22,283 bases of DNA from a virus, in the IMG/VR virus record IMGVR_UViG_3300044634_000680, positions 1 through 22,283 of that record; one strand, written 5' to 3'. Shown one piece after another: positions 7,832 to 14,830 of the stretch. How positions within the stretch are numbered: position 1 is the stretch's first letter; the number at the start of each line of letters is the position of its first letter. The notes under the pieces were generated by a model. It made no database searches. It saw only the letters and a list, made by a program, of their open reading frames with translations, and had not been told where the DNA came from. Made by a program: the position numbers and the translations under genes.

Positions 7832-8944
7832 TTAAAATGGTGTTGAGGTCTCCGGTTTAGGCTCCTCTTTAGGTTTGTTTTCTTCCATAAACTCTTGATA
7901 AGTCTTAGTCCAGGAAGGTGTAAGTTTTACAAACTTTCTTGCATCATCAGACATGTTATCTTTAACACAATCTTCAATTGTATCCGCAATAAGATTATCA
8001 TATATCTCCTCATTTAACCAACCCTTCTTAAGGAATAGTTTTATAGCAGCAGGATAATCAGTATGTCTAAGATTAGATAGATCTAATTTACTATTCATAA
8101 TATTATAATTATTAGTAGCCATGCTATTATTTATAGTATAGTACTCAGCTTTGAAAAGCTTATAGATATAATACATAGAATTCTCATAGTTACAATTGAA
8201 TAACATCTCTGCAGCAACGTTGCGGTTTTCTATGTCAGCGTTAAACATGCTAAATAGAGTATGATATACAGACTCATCTATGGTAACACGCTCTATAGAA
8301 TTAAAGATTAACTCTTCGTCTATAACAGGAGTCTTAGTAGATAGGATACGGTATAACATCTCTACAGTTCTTGGATGCAGGAAGTTAAAGTCTCTCTCAC
8401 TATTATGTAAGGATGACCAAGAATCATAGTATCTGTAATACGCTCTAGAGAATAATACACGATCCTCAGTATCCATTATAGTATTGAAGACACCACCTTT
8501 TGCTTTTATCTTTTCCCTACTGAAGTCATCAGGCATGCGATACTGCATTACAGAACAGTCCTTAACTATAAGACTATTAGGAACTTGTTGGTCTACATTA
8601 CCTAAACTTACATTGTTACTATGACCAATAAAGAAATCTGCTTTAGATGCATCATTAGTAATAGTCCAGTTATTTATGCGAGCAATGTCTCTCAATTGAC
8701 CAACACTATATTTACAACCGGGTATAACATACCCTTTAGATTTAGCAGGTAGAGAAACTAATGCACCCCCCTGGAGGAGTGCATTAATCTTTTCTACTGA
8801 ATCATCATCTACAGTATACAGCCAGGTATGAGGAAGTGGTTTATGCTTCCTATCTATACTGGCATATCTTACCTTTGTTTTAATAAATGGTAACTGCTTC
8901 AGCATGGTGTCTGTAACATTACCGAGATTCAAATCCATTTTCAT
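7832..8944 (-). CDS. Unknown protein, paralogue of its downstream neighbour
   Basis: 370 residues. Residues 71-115 (GYVIPGCKYSVGQLRDIARI then KADFFIGHSNNV) align with the BRCT-like segment of the neighbouring protein. Residues about 206-268 (PVIDEELIFNSIE, TIDESVYHTLFSMF, ENRNVAAEMLFNCNYENS) align with its helical domain, sharing the run CNYE-x-S. The C-terminus is Pro/Glu/Lys-rich and probably disordered. Start and stop are coupled to the neighbours: TAATG with the AAA+ gene at 8942-8946 and a two-base gap downstream. Likely a duplication within this operon, now strongly diverged. Function unknown. Confidence 0.8.
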   Translation of the reverse strand: MKMDLNLGNVTDTMLKQLPFIKTKVRYASIDRKHKPLPHTWLYTVDDDSVEKINALLQGGALVSLPAKSKGYVIPGCKYSVGQLRDIARINNWTITNDASKADFFIGHSNNVSLGNVDQQVPNSLIVKDCSVMQYRMPDDFSREKIKAKGGVFNTIMDTEDRVLFSRAYYRYYDSWSSLHNSERDFNFLHPRTVEMLYRILSTKTPVIDEELIFNSIERVTIDESVYHTLFSMFNADIENRNVAAEMLFNCNYENSMYYIYKLFKAEYYTINNSMATNNYNIMNSKLDLSNLRHTDYPAAIKLFLKKGWLNEEIYDNLIADTIEDCVKDNMSDDARKFVKLTPSWTKTYQEFMEENKPKEEPKPETSTPF

Positions 8945-10134
8945 TACTTAACTGCAATAGCAGCGATGTTAGCGTTTAACATTAACTTGGTGAACTTCTT
9001 ACTTCCGTTAAGAATACCCTTGATAACAGCATACTTCAAGTCATTAGTGAAGATGTCCTTATCAATGATGAAGTTAGTAACACGGTCAATGATCTTCTGA
9101 TCTACAGTGTTATCTGCACTATAGTGAACAGCATAGTTAGTAAAGCGCAATGCTAGGACACTAGCAATGTCTGCACGGTATGCATCATCCTTACCAATAC
9201 AAGAATTCATCTGACCTTTAACATACTCCCAACTGTTGTTAGTCAACATGTCCTTAGGAGTAATTAACTTATCTAACTTGTTGTTAATGAACGTAGTAAA
9301 TAGAGTAGCAAACTCGCTACCTACACTACCCTCACCAATCATTTGAATAAGTGGTAAGTCTTTCTCAAAGTTCTCTATGCTAGAGATACTGTTAAAGAAA
9401 GTAGTAATACTACGAGCATTAGTAGTCTGTGTAACCAACTCCGGATGCATCAACAAGAAGTTAATACAACGTGAGTCAATGTTATTCTGCTCTGCCCAAC
9501 GAGCCCAGCAATCTGCATCAAACTTTAGGTAAGCCGTAATAAAGCGAGTCTTCTGAGCAGCATCCATAGATGTTACTTGATAGTCACCATTATCTGGATT
9601 ACTAGTCAATACAATATGCCAGTTCTTTGGTAGCTCCCATGAGATATACTTCTGACGGTCAATCAATTCCATTGCAGCCTGAGTAAATCTTTGGTCAGCA
9701 CGGCTGTAGTCATCTAAGATTAAGATACCACCTTCTTCCTTACCTTGAATCCACTCTGGAGCTGCATAACCCATACGCTTTTCTCCACTAGGAACATACT
9801 TGTTCTGAATATACATAGGCATAATGTTCTCAGGTACCCACTTGGCTAACTTCTTTCCATCATCTGTAGTCTTAACTACTTCAAATTCTTTAATAGGAAA
9901 ACCTGTAAGGTCACCTAGCTCTTCTATCTGAGCAAGGTTTAACTTAACTACATCTAGCCCTAGTTCTTTACCAATCTGCAAAATGGTAGTTGTCTTACCG
10001 ATACCCGCCTCACCTTCAATGTTCACTGCTACAGGAATCTTTCCTTCAGTTTGGATGTGCTGGTTATTCTTTACAATGTGACCAATGAAGGTCTTCAACT
10101 CGTCTGTGTTTAAGTTAACTTGATTTGCGCTCAT
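8944..10134 (-). CDS. MoxR-type AAA+ ATPase
   Basis: 396 residues. Walker A GEAGIGKT at 41-48, Walker B ILILDD at 137-142, sensor 1 TSNPDNG at 177-183, and an arginine-bearing AAQKTRF at 192-198. The arrangement is that of MoxR-family AAA+ ATPases, which act as chaperone-like remodelers and commonly sit beside a VWA-domain protein. Here the very next gene upstream encodes a metallopeptidase-VWA protein, 4 bases away, which strongly supports the MoxR reading over other AAA+ classes. The substrate is unknown; replication-complex remodelling or interference with host systems are both possible. Confidence 0.88.
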   Translation of the reverse strand: MSANQVNLNTDELKTFIGHIVKNNQHIQTEGKIPVAVNIEGEAGIGKTTTILQIGKELGLDVVKLNLAQIEELGDLTGFPIKEFEVVKTTDDGKKLAKWVPENIMPMYIQNKYVPSGEKRMGYAAPEWIQGKEEGGILILDDYSRADQRFTQAAMELIDRQKYISWELPKNWHIVLTSNPDNGDYQVTSMDAAQKTRFITAYLKFDADCWARWAEQNNIDSRCINFLLMHPELVTQTTNARSITTFFNSISSIENFEKDLPLIQMIGEGSVGSEFATLFTTFINNKLDKLITPKDMLTNNSWEYVKGQMNSCIGKDDAYRADIASVLALRFTNYAVHYSADNTVDQKIIDRVTNFIIDKDIFTNDLKYAVIKGILNGSKKFTKLMLNANIAAIAVK

Positions 10135-10138
10135 ACTC

Positions 10139-11332
10139 TTAATTTAATTTAATTTGTGGACCAGGTAGGTCTTTGTTTATACTGCCACGGGTAGAAATTA
10201 CCCACAATAATTTGCCAACAGGCTTTACACTACAATCACATTCACCATCAGTTAGATATACTAGACAAGTATATTTATCTTGGTTCTCATTATACAGTTC
10301 AATAATAGGGTCAAACGCAGTACCTCCGCGTCCATGAAGTTCAATCTTGTCTCCAGCTTTGTATGGACCAACATGTTGAATTCTTGAATCACATTGCGCA
10401 ATGGTTATCTCTGCACCCGTCTTATGAATATGATCTATCTCATGGAAGAACTCTTGTACTTCCTTGTCACTGACGGAACCGCTAGTATCTACAGCAACTA
10501 AGATGTGCTTACGGAATTTAATCTTAAGACCTGGGTTATCCTCAAATCTTTTATTAGATTTACGTCTAAGCTTCTTAGTAAATACTTTCTGACTACCTCC
10601 AGTAAACCTTCTAAGATAAGACTTCCAGTCAAACTTAGATGGCTCACTACTGTTAAGCTTGTCTAGCAAACCCTTGAGTTCTCCAGGTACATGACCTCTA
10701 GACTTTGTTACTTGATCTGCAATCTCCTTAAGCTGATGCTCTACTTGCTTTTGAATAAGCTTTTGTTCAGCTTCACTTAAGTCTTTGAAGTCATCCCATG
10801 TGCTATGATCAGGAACAGGTTGACCATCACCATAGGTAGGTTGACCCTCGTCCATAGCTTTCATCATCTGCTCAAACTTGCTAGTACCATCTCCATTATC
10901 TTTCTGCTCTTGTAGTAGTTTGTAATACTCTCTACAGCCAGCCTTAAGAGGAAGATTCATAGGTGCAAACATCTCATTGTCAATGGTACAACCACCGTCA
11001 GGAAGATACTGTGCATCAATATACTGATTGATCTCCAAGTCCATTGCTACGTTAGCTAGCTTAGGATCTGCAAAGTCATTGTGTATAGTAAGATGGAAGA
11101 ATGCAATATGCAATAGCTCATGCTTTAGTAGACCTATGTGATGCTCAGGACTCAAGCTTTCCCAAAACTCCTCATTGATCATCAACTGAAAGTTTATGTT
11201 ATGCTTGCATACACCAGCAGTAGGAACACGTTTGCTCCATAATTTATTTAGTCCAATGAGAAAGAGCCCATAGAAGGGCTCCTTTAACATTAGTTCTTTG
11301 CTAGCTTTAGCTAGACTATCTTGTTTTGTCAT
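10139..11332 (-). CDS. DUF2201-type putative metallopeptidase with C-terminal VWA domain
   Basis: 397 residues in two domains. Residues about 10-130 form a putative zinc metallopeptidase domain with HELLH at 71-75 and the typical following MDLEINQYID (97-106). A charged Gln/Glu/Lys-rich linker spans about 140-225. Residues about 275-395 form a VWA-like domain with a complete MIDAS: DTSGS at 282-286, Thr338 in GRGGTAF, and TDG at 361-363. This matches the DUF2201_N plus DUF2201 architecture, normally paired with a MoxR ATPase as here. Whether the peptidase is active is not known for the family. It overlaps the upstream gene as ATGA. Confidence 0.88.
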   Translation of the reverse strand: MTKQDSLAKASKELMLKEPFYGLFLIGLNKLWSKRVPTAGVCKHNINFQLMINEEFWESLSPEHHIGLLKHELLHIAFFHLTIHNDFADPKLANVAMDLEINQYIDAQYLPDGGCTIDNEMFAPMNLPLKAGCREYYKLLQEQKDNGDGTSKFEQMMKAMDEGQPTYGDGQPVPDHSTWDDFKDLSEAEQKLIQKQVEHQLKEIADQVTKSRGHVPGELKGLLDKLNSSEPSKFDWKSYLRRFTGGSQKVFTKKLRRKSNKRFEDNPGLKIKFRKHILVAVDTSGSVSDKEVQEFFHEIDHIHKTGAEITIAQCDSRIQHVGPYKAGDKIELHGRGGTAFDPIIELYNENQDKYTCLVYLTDGECDCSVKPVGKLLWVISTRGSINKDLPGPQIKLN

Positions 11333-11736
11333 TTACCTTTTGGTATTAATGTTAATTGATATTTCTCCATGAAAGTAAAACCGGCAGTTTCTAATTGCCT
11401 CCCTAATTCTTCTGAAAATCTGTTAATAAAGAATCCCATAGCTATTGGATCAACATTCACATTTTTGTGAAGTACATCATACATACTATTCCAAGTAAGG
11501 ACACTGTTATAGTCTAAACCAGTAATTTCTTTTAGCTTTGCTACAGTATCTGAATCAAGATCTAGATTCTTATGTCCTGCTTCTTTACATAACATAAGTA
11601 TGTAGGGTAAATTAGCCTGGAGATCTGAAGATTCAATAAGATTCTTAACCACAACATGGTTCTCTTTATCTACAGACTTAGCCATTGACAACAAGTTCTT
11701 GTACGTTGACTCATCAAGTTTAAATACTTCTCCCAT
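11329..11736 (-). CDS. Unknown protein carrying the domain shared with the two paralogues
   Basis: 135 residues, helical, no catalytic motif. Residues 6-52 (KLDESTYKNLLSMA, SVDKENHVVVKNLI, LPYILMLCKEAG) match the shared domain of the proteins at 6705-7829 and 7832-8944: hydrophobic-Asp, then LxxM, D-K-x-N-H and a Tyr-x-x-x-Leu helix. The rest may be a second helical region. It is co-translated with the VWA gene (ATGA) and so belongs to the MoxR/VWA module. The sharing suggests a common interaction surface, perhaps for the VWA domain or the ATPase; that is inference. Confidence 0.78.
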   Translation of the reverse strand: MGEVFKLDESTYKNLLSMAKSVDKENHVVVKNLIESSDLQANLPYILMLCKEAGHKNLDLDSDTVAKLKEITGLDYNSVLTWNSMYDVLHKNVNVDPIAMGFFINRFSEELGRQLETAGFTFMEKYQLTLIPKGK

Positions 11737-12254
11737 TATTTCATAAGGTTATTTAGTTTCTCAAGTTCTTTAGTAAACACATGCTTTGCTGCGGCAAAAC
11801 CTGCCAAGTATCCTTTCCTTGCATAATTATATTTTCTAAAATCTGCAAGAGTTTGATAAAGATTATAATCATGTACTCGCATAGCATAGTTATCTGCCAT
11901 ACCCCAATGATTAATATAGTCTTTACCGGTTTCCTTATCTTCTACTACAATAATTGTATCTTCAATCTTACGCTTAGAACTTTTTACAAATAGCATTGTA
12001 CCAGGTTTAATATTCTCTCTAGCTTCTTTACTATTGTATATTTCTATACCATCTTTAGCCTCATAGGGATCACTTATATGAAACGGTATACTATTAATAT
12101 AAAAAGGTAATCCATCTACTTCACTATAAGTAATTACATCACCTTCGCTAAAGATATCTACATCAGGCAAAGTATACTCACCGTAGATACTAAGGTTATC
12201 ATCATTTTCTTTAGGTAATACAACCTCTTTTACAATAAACATGTTTGTAGTCAT
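11736..12254 (-). CDS. Hypothetical phage protein (172 aa)
   Basis: No family recognised. I take ATG at 12254 (MTTNMFIVKE) because it forms a TAATG overlap with the stop of the upstream gene, the coupling used throughout; a longer frame from 12287 exists but would overlap it by 34 bases. The first 120 residues look beta-rich (many Ile/Val/Tyr alternations, Gly-Asp turns). The C-terminus is a helix with the pattern YARKGYLAGFAAAKH. It overlaps the next gene by one base, so it is in the same operon as the MoxR/VWA module, but a functional link is unproven. Confidence 0.72.
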   Translation of the reverse strand: MTTNMFIVKEVVLPKENDDNLSIYGEYTLPDVDIFSEGDVITYSEVDGLPFYINSIPFHISDPYEAKDGIEIYNSKEARENIKPGTMLFVKSSKRKIEDTIIVVEDKETGKDYINHWGMADNYAMRVHDYNLYQTLADFRKYNYARKGYLAGFAAAKHVFTKELEKLNNLMK

Positions 12255-12595
12255 TAGTCTTCTATTTTTAAAGTTTTTAACATCCATATCGGAGGGTTAT
12301 TCATATTACTGATCCACTCCTTTGCACTTGGTAGATAACCATTGCAATCTTCTTTTACATGTTGCTCGCCTACATAGCGAGTCATAACTTTTTTACCTAC
12401 TGAGTTAACAAAGAAGGGCCCGAAGACCCTCTCACATTCAAAGATACCTTCACTGTGATGCCTGAATAATCTATGCATACTATGACCATACCAGGCCTTA
12501 GTAGCATCATACCACTCCTCAATATGGATGTATTCTTCCCAGGTTCCTCCCCACCGCCTTGCTGCGGATTTGGCGTGCTCTATAGGGTGGGACAT
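12254..12595 (-). CDS. DUF6915-like small protein
   Basis: 113 residues with the hallmarks of the DUF6915 family as I know it: MSHPIEHAKSAARRWGG at the start, HHSEGIFECERVFG near residue 46-59, NSVGKKV, RYVGEQHVKEDC, and a closing WI. These proteins occur in phages and mobile elements and have no established function; the many conserved His, Glu and Asp suggest metal binding. The start overlaps the stop of the HNH gene by 16 bases. The conserved residues are intact, so it is probably functional. Confidence 0.75.
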   Translation of the reverse strand: MSHPIEHAKSAARRWGGTWEEYIHIEEWYDATKAWYGHSMHRLFRHHSEGIFECERVFGPFFVNSVGKKVMTRYVGEQHVKEDCNGYLPSAKEWISNMNNPPIWMLKTLKIED

Positions 12596-13197
12596 ACTGT
12601 TAATTTTTTAATTGTTATCAAATGTACTTTCATAATCCAATTTTTAAAGTCTTCTAGACTCATATTACTTTTTGCTCTGTTACAAACTTTACAGCAGGTT
12701 ACAACGTTTTCTTTAGTGTAACCTTTAGAAGAGTCTACCCTATCTATACCATTGTATAATATGGGTACACCAGATCTTAATTTACCAGTTTTAGGATTCT
12801 TTAATTGATAAACTTGTATAGGTTCAATACCGCAGTAGTTACAGTTTTTTTGTGTAAGCTCTTTAAAATAATCAGAGTCTAACTCAAAACTAAACCCTCT
12901 ATCGCGAGCATGTTTTTTGTATACATATAGGATAGCTCTATGACCCACATCAGGATCTTTATCTCTTTCAGTTCCTCTACAAGGAGATAATCCACAAGAA
13001 CTACTGTTACCATTTCTTATATTATTAAGACATATGGTTTTCAATCTACCACATTTACATTTTGCTTTAATATAACGTTTACCTGTGGTACCATTTTTTG
13101 ATACATCCTCTAAGTATGTCCAGTTTGTTTCTTCACCTTTACGGGTTTTTAGGATACCACCCGCTTTAAAAATAAGTGTTTGTTTAAATGAGCTCAT
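12580..13197 (-). CDS. HNH endonuclease, free-standing homing-type
   Basis: 205 residues from ATG at 13197; a longer frame to 13248 would be translated out of the inverted repeat, so I reject it. An N-terminal zinc-ribbon-like region (CKCG at 47-50, SSSCG at 65-69) is followed by KKHARDRGFSFEL and the nuclease core: CNYC at 119-122, NGIDRVDSSKGYTKENVV at 149-166, and CCKVCNRAK at 168-176. The DRVD/N-x-V arrangement is that of common phage HNH proteins. These spread by cutting DNA of related phages. It sits between accessory genes, has its own spacer with an inverted repeat, and ends in TAG, unlike most neighbours, which fits a separately acquired gene. Confidence 0.85.
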   Translation of the reverse strand: MSSFKQTLIFKAGGILKTRKGEETNWTYLEDVSKNGTTGKRYIKAKCKCGRLKTICLNNIRNGNSSSCGLSPCRGTERDKDPDVGHRAILYVYKKHARDRGFSFELDSDYFKELTQKNCNYCGIEPIQVYQLKNPKTGKLRSGVPILYNGIDRVDSSKGYTKENVVTCCKVCNRAKSNMSLEDFKNWIMKVHLITIKKLTVCPTL

Positions 13198-13255
13198 GTA
13201 CGTATGATTATATGTTAATACATGTACAATGTACAACAAAATAATCATACATACA
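13197..13255. repeat. Inverted repeat upstream of the HNH gene
   Basis: The arm 13197-13211 and the arm 13241-13255 are reverse complements at 14 of 15 positions, with a perfect 10-base core (GTATGATTAT against ATAATCATAC). The 29-base centre contains a further small palindrome, TACATGTA. The left arm abuts the HNH start codon (13195-13197 on the minus strand). It could be an operator or an mRNA hairpin that hides the start. No Bacteroidetes-type promoter with good spacing was found here. Confidence 0.6.
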
Positions 13256-13273
13256 AGAATGAGCCATAATTAC

Positions 13274-13528
13274 TTACTCATCTTGACCTCCGTAAGTTTC
13301 GTTGTAGTATTCCTCATTACTTATTGAATATCCTTTAAACACAGCATCAATACCATCTTGTCTTGCATCAATAATCTGCTCCTTCTCCATTTGCTTGGCT
13401 ACCTCCTCTCTTTCACATAAACAATCAATTAGGTTAGCATTTTTCTCATCACCTGCTTTTCTCATAACTTCGGATAAAGCTCTAAATTCTTGAAATAATA
13501 GTGTTACCGCAGTTTGTTTCTTTTCCAT
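13274..13528 (-). CDS. Small MEKKQTAV-type protein, copy 1 (84 aa)
   Basis: 84 residues starting MEKKQTAVTLLFQEF, with KQMEKEQIIDA in the middle and YYNETYGG near the C-terminus. Small proteins of this make-up recur in Bacteroidetes phages as far as I recall; the function is unknown. The gene at 13732-13944 has the same start, the same middle and the same YYNETYG end, and the DNA shares long identical stretches, so the two are a recent duplication. The start is preceded by an A-rich leader with no Shine-Dalgarno sequence. Confidence 0.7.
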   Translation of the reverse strand: MEKKQTAVTLLFQEFRALSEVMRKAGDEKNANLIDCLCEREEVAKQMEKEQIIDARQDGIDAVFKGYSISNEEYYNETYGGQDE

Positions 13529-13534
13529 AGTTAT

Positions 13535-13729
13535 TTAGTTTTTAGTTATGTCAGTCCATTCCCATCCTAAGAACATCTTCATCATTGCACGATGAAAGAA
13601 GTTAGGTTTTTTTGTAAAAGAGATACACACTCCACCATAACCTCCACCATAACCTCCTATGCAATACTTACCTACATATGGAGGATTTAATAGTGCCTTA
13701 ACTGATGCTAATTGTTTTGTATTTTCCAT
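13535..13729 (-). CDS. Small Gly/Tyr-rich protein (64 aa)
   Basis: 64 residues with a Gly/Tyr repeat (CIGGYGGGYGGVCISF, residues 23-38) and a C-terminal FHRAMMKMFLGWEW segment. The Gly/Tyr run is encoded by a perfect 12-base tandem duplication (13632-13643 and 13644-13655). Similar short proteins with this core are, as I recall, seen in Bacteroidetes phages, without a known role. It starts with the same leader and MEN/MEK-type start as its neighbours and lies between the two MEKKQTAV copies. Confidence 0.65.
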   Translation of the reverse strand: MENTKQLASVKALLNPPYVGKYCIGGYGGGYGGVCISFTKKPNFFHRAMMKMFLGWEWTDITKN

Positions 13730-13731
13730 AG

Positions 13732-13944
13732 TTATAAATTTTTAGTTTTTCCGTAAGTTTCGTTGTAGTATTGTTCGGCATTTGTAGACTCACCATATAT
13801 GCTATGACCTTCAATGTAAGAATCAAGTATCTGCTCCTTCTCCATTTGCTTGGCTTTTTTAATAGCACTAATTAAACCTCTCTCAGATAATCCAAGATTG
13901 ATTTGCCATTCCAACCATTCAACTGCAGTTTGTTTCTTTTCCAT
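13732..13944 (-). CDS. Small MEKKQTAV-type protein, copy 2 (70 aa)
   Basis: 70 residues starting MEKKQTAVEWLEWQI, with AKQMEKEQILDSY and ending in YYNETYGKTKNL. It is a paralogue of the protein at 13274-13528: both ends and the KQMEKEQI core are shared, while the segments between have diverged and differ in length. Part of a leftward cluster with 2-6 base gaps. Function unknown; the family appears restricted to phages and mobile DNA of Bacteroidetes to my knowledge. Confidence 0.7.
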   Translation of the reverse strand: MEKKQTAVEWLEWQINLGLSERGLISAIKKAKQMEKEQILDSYIEGHSIYGESTNAEQYYNETYGKTKNL

Positions 13945-13946
13945 AT

Positions 13947-14168
13947 TTATTTAGTTTTTAGGTTTTCTAACAATTCAGAAAATAAATCTGCAACATCTTG
14001 TCTACCTTGAAAAGTAGCGTCTATTAAATCTGCTAATTCTTCCTTACTATACATTTGTTTGGCTTGCCATTCAGCACCTTTTCTAGCACCGTCTTCCCAT
14101 ATCTCTTGGGTTCTACCTTCATCGTAGCCTTCTCTTTCTAAAAATTCTTCAAATGTTTCTTTTTCCAT
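13947..14168 (-). CDS. Small acidic helical protein (73 aa)
   Basis: 73 residues, rich in Glu, starting MEKETFEEFLEREGYDEGR, with GAEWQAKQMYSKEELADLI in the middle. The WQAKQMYSKEE pattern resembles small proteins of Bacteroidetes phages and is loosely like the KQMEKEQI part of the neighbouring MEKKQTAV proteins, so it may be a distant member of that group. It is predicted to be all-helical. It shares the A-rich leader upstream of its start. No function known. Confidence 0.62.
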   Translation of the reverse strand: MEKETFEEFLEREGYDEGRTQEIWEDGARKGAEWQAKQMYSKEELADLIDATFQGRQDVADLFSELLENLKTK

Positions 14169-14173
14169 AGCTT

Positions 14174-14428
14174 TTAATCTTGGTTTAATTGTTTCATAAA
14201 ACGTAACACCTCTTCATAGGGTGTGAAGATGAAGAATAGCTCTCCACTTTTTAGATAGACAACACACATATCAGGGTTAATAATGTCAGCCTCATCTGCA
14301 TTTTGCCTAACTGCTACTATCTCATCGTACTTTATACATACATCAGCAAGGCTTTTATCTTGCTGCTCCATAAAGTCATACTCCTTATCATGAAGGAGTT
14401 CTGTCTTAGTGATTAGTAATTTACTCAT
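14174..14428 (-). CDS. Small phage protein with a beta-barrel-like core (84 aa)
   Basis: 84 residues. After a helical start, the segment IVAVRQNADEADIINPDMCVVYLKSG and ELFFIFTPYEEVLRFM (about 37-79) reads as a few beta strands followed by a helix, a layout seen in several unrelated small phage proteins. No family is claimed. Its leader (AACTAAAAACTATG) is like those of the following small genes. It is the first gene of the small-gene cluster and is separated by 41 bases from the upstream gene. Confidence 0.65.
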   Translation of the reverse strand: MSKLLITKTELLHDKEYDFMEQQDKSLADVCIKYDEIVAVRQNADEADIINPDMCVVYLKSGELFFIFTPYEEVLRFMKQLNQD

Positions 14429-14469
14429 AGTTTTTAGTTTTAATTATTAATGATCATATGGATGCGCCA

Positions 14470-14829
14470 TTACTCTTTCCACTTAATATCTGTGAGGTCA
14501 ACTGAACCATAAGCATCAGTAAGATTTCTTACATAACCATTGATATTTATAGTAGGAGGTTCCTCTTCAAAGTCAATGTCAATGGTTCCATAACCACCAT
14601 CATTGTTATACCAGTCATACTGATAATGCTCCTCAAGTATATGATAAGCTAGGTCTTGCATATCCCCCTCATACATATCAGTAAGAACAGCTGTATCTAA
14701 ATTTTCTCCATAAAAGTCTACATCTTCCACCTGGCCAGAGTCTCCTCCGCCATCATATCTAATTTCTACATTTGTTACACCAGCATCTTTTAATGCTGCA
14801 AATAAGGTTGCTGTCTTTAAACTTGCCAT
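14470..14829 (-). CDS. DUF6878-like protein (119 aa)
   Basis: I use ATG at 14829 (MASLKTATLF), one base after the stop of the upstream gene, rather than the longer frame from 14856, which would overlap that gene. The sequence has the pattern of DUF6878-type proteins: IRYDGGGDSGQVEDV, then LAYHILEEHYQYDWYNNDGGYGTIDIDF. This family is found on phages and mobile elements and has no known activity; the Gly/Asp-rich motifs may bind metal. It is acidic and soluble. Confidence 0.7.
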   Translation of the reverse strand: MASLKTATLFAALKDAGVTNVEIRYDGGGDSGQVEDVDFYGENLDTAVLTDMYEGDMQDLAYHILEEHYQYDWYNNDGGYGTIDIDFEEEPPTININGYVRNLTDAYGSVDLTDIKWKE

Positions 14830-14830
14830 A

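Larger units (their letters stand above)
13290..13961. repeat. Direct repeats from duplication of the small gene
   Basis: Three identical or nearly identical blocks recur in order: 13290-13311 with 13751-13772 (22 bases, identical), 13374-13400 with 13829-13855 (27 bases, identical), and 13509-13529 with 13925-13945 (21 bases, identical). The last continues through the leader, TTATTTAGTTTTTAG, in both copies. The blocks correspond to the C-terminus, the middle and the start plus leader of the two MEKKQTAV genes, so a whole expression unit, leader included, was copied. Confidence 0.85.

Noticed and set aside
12255-12287. Longer start for the gene at 11736-12254
   Set aside because: The ATG at 12254 overlaps the upstream stop as TAATG, the coupling used throughout; the longer form overlaps coding sequence by 34 bases.
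13198-13248. Longer HNH start giving 17 extra residues
   Set aside because: The extension lies across the inverted repeat; the Met at 13197 precedes a typical N-terminus.
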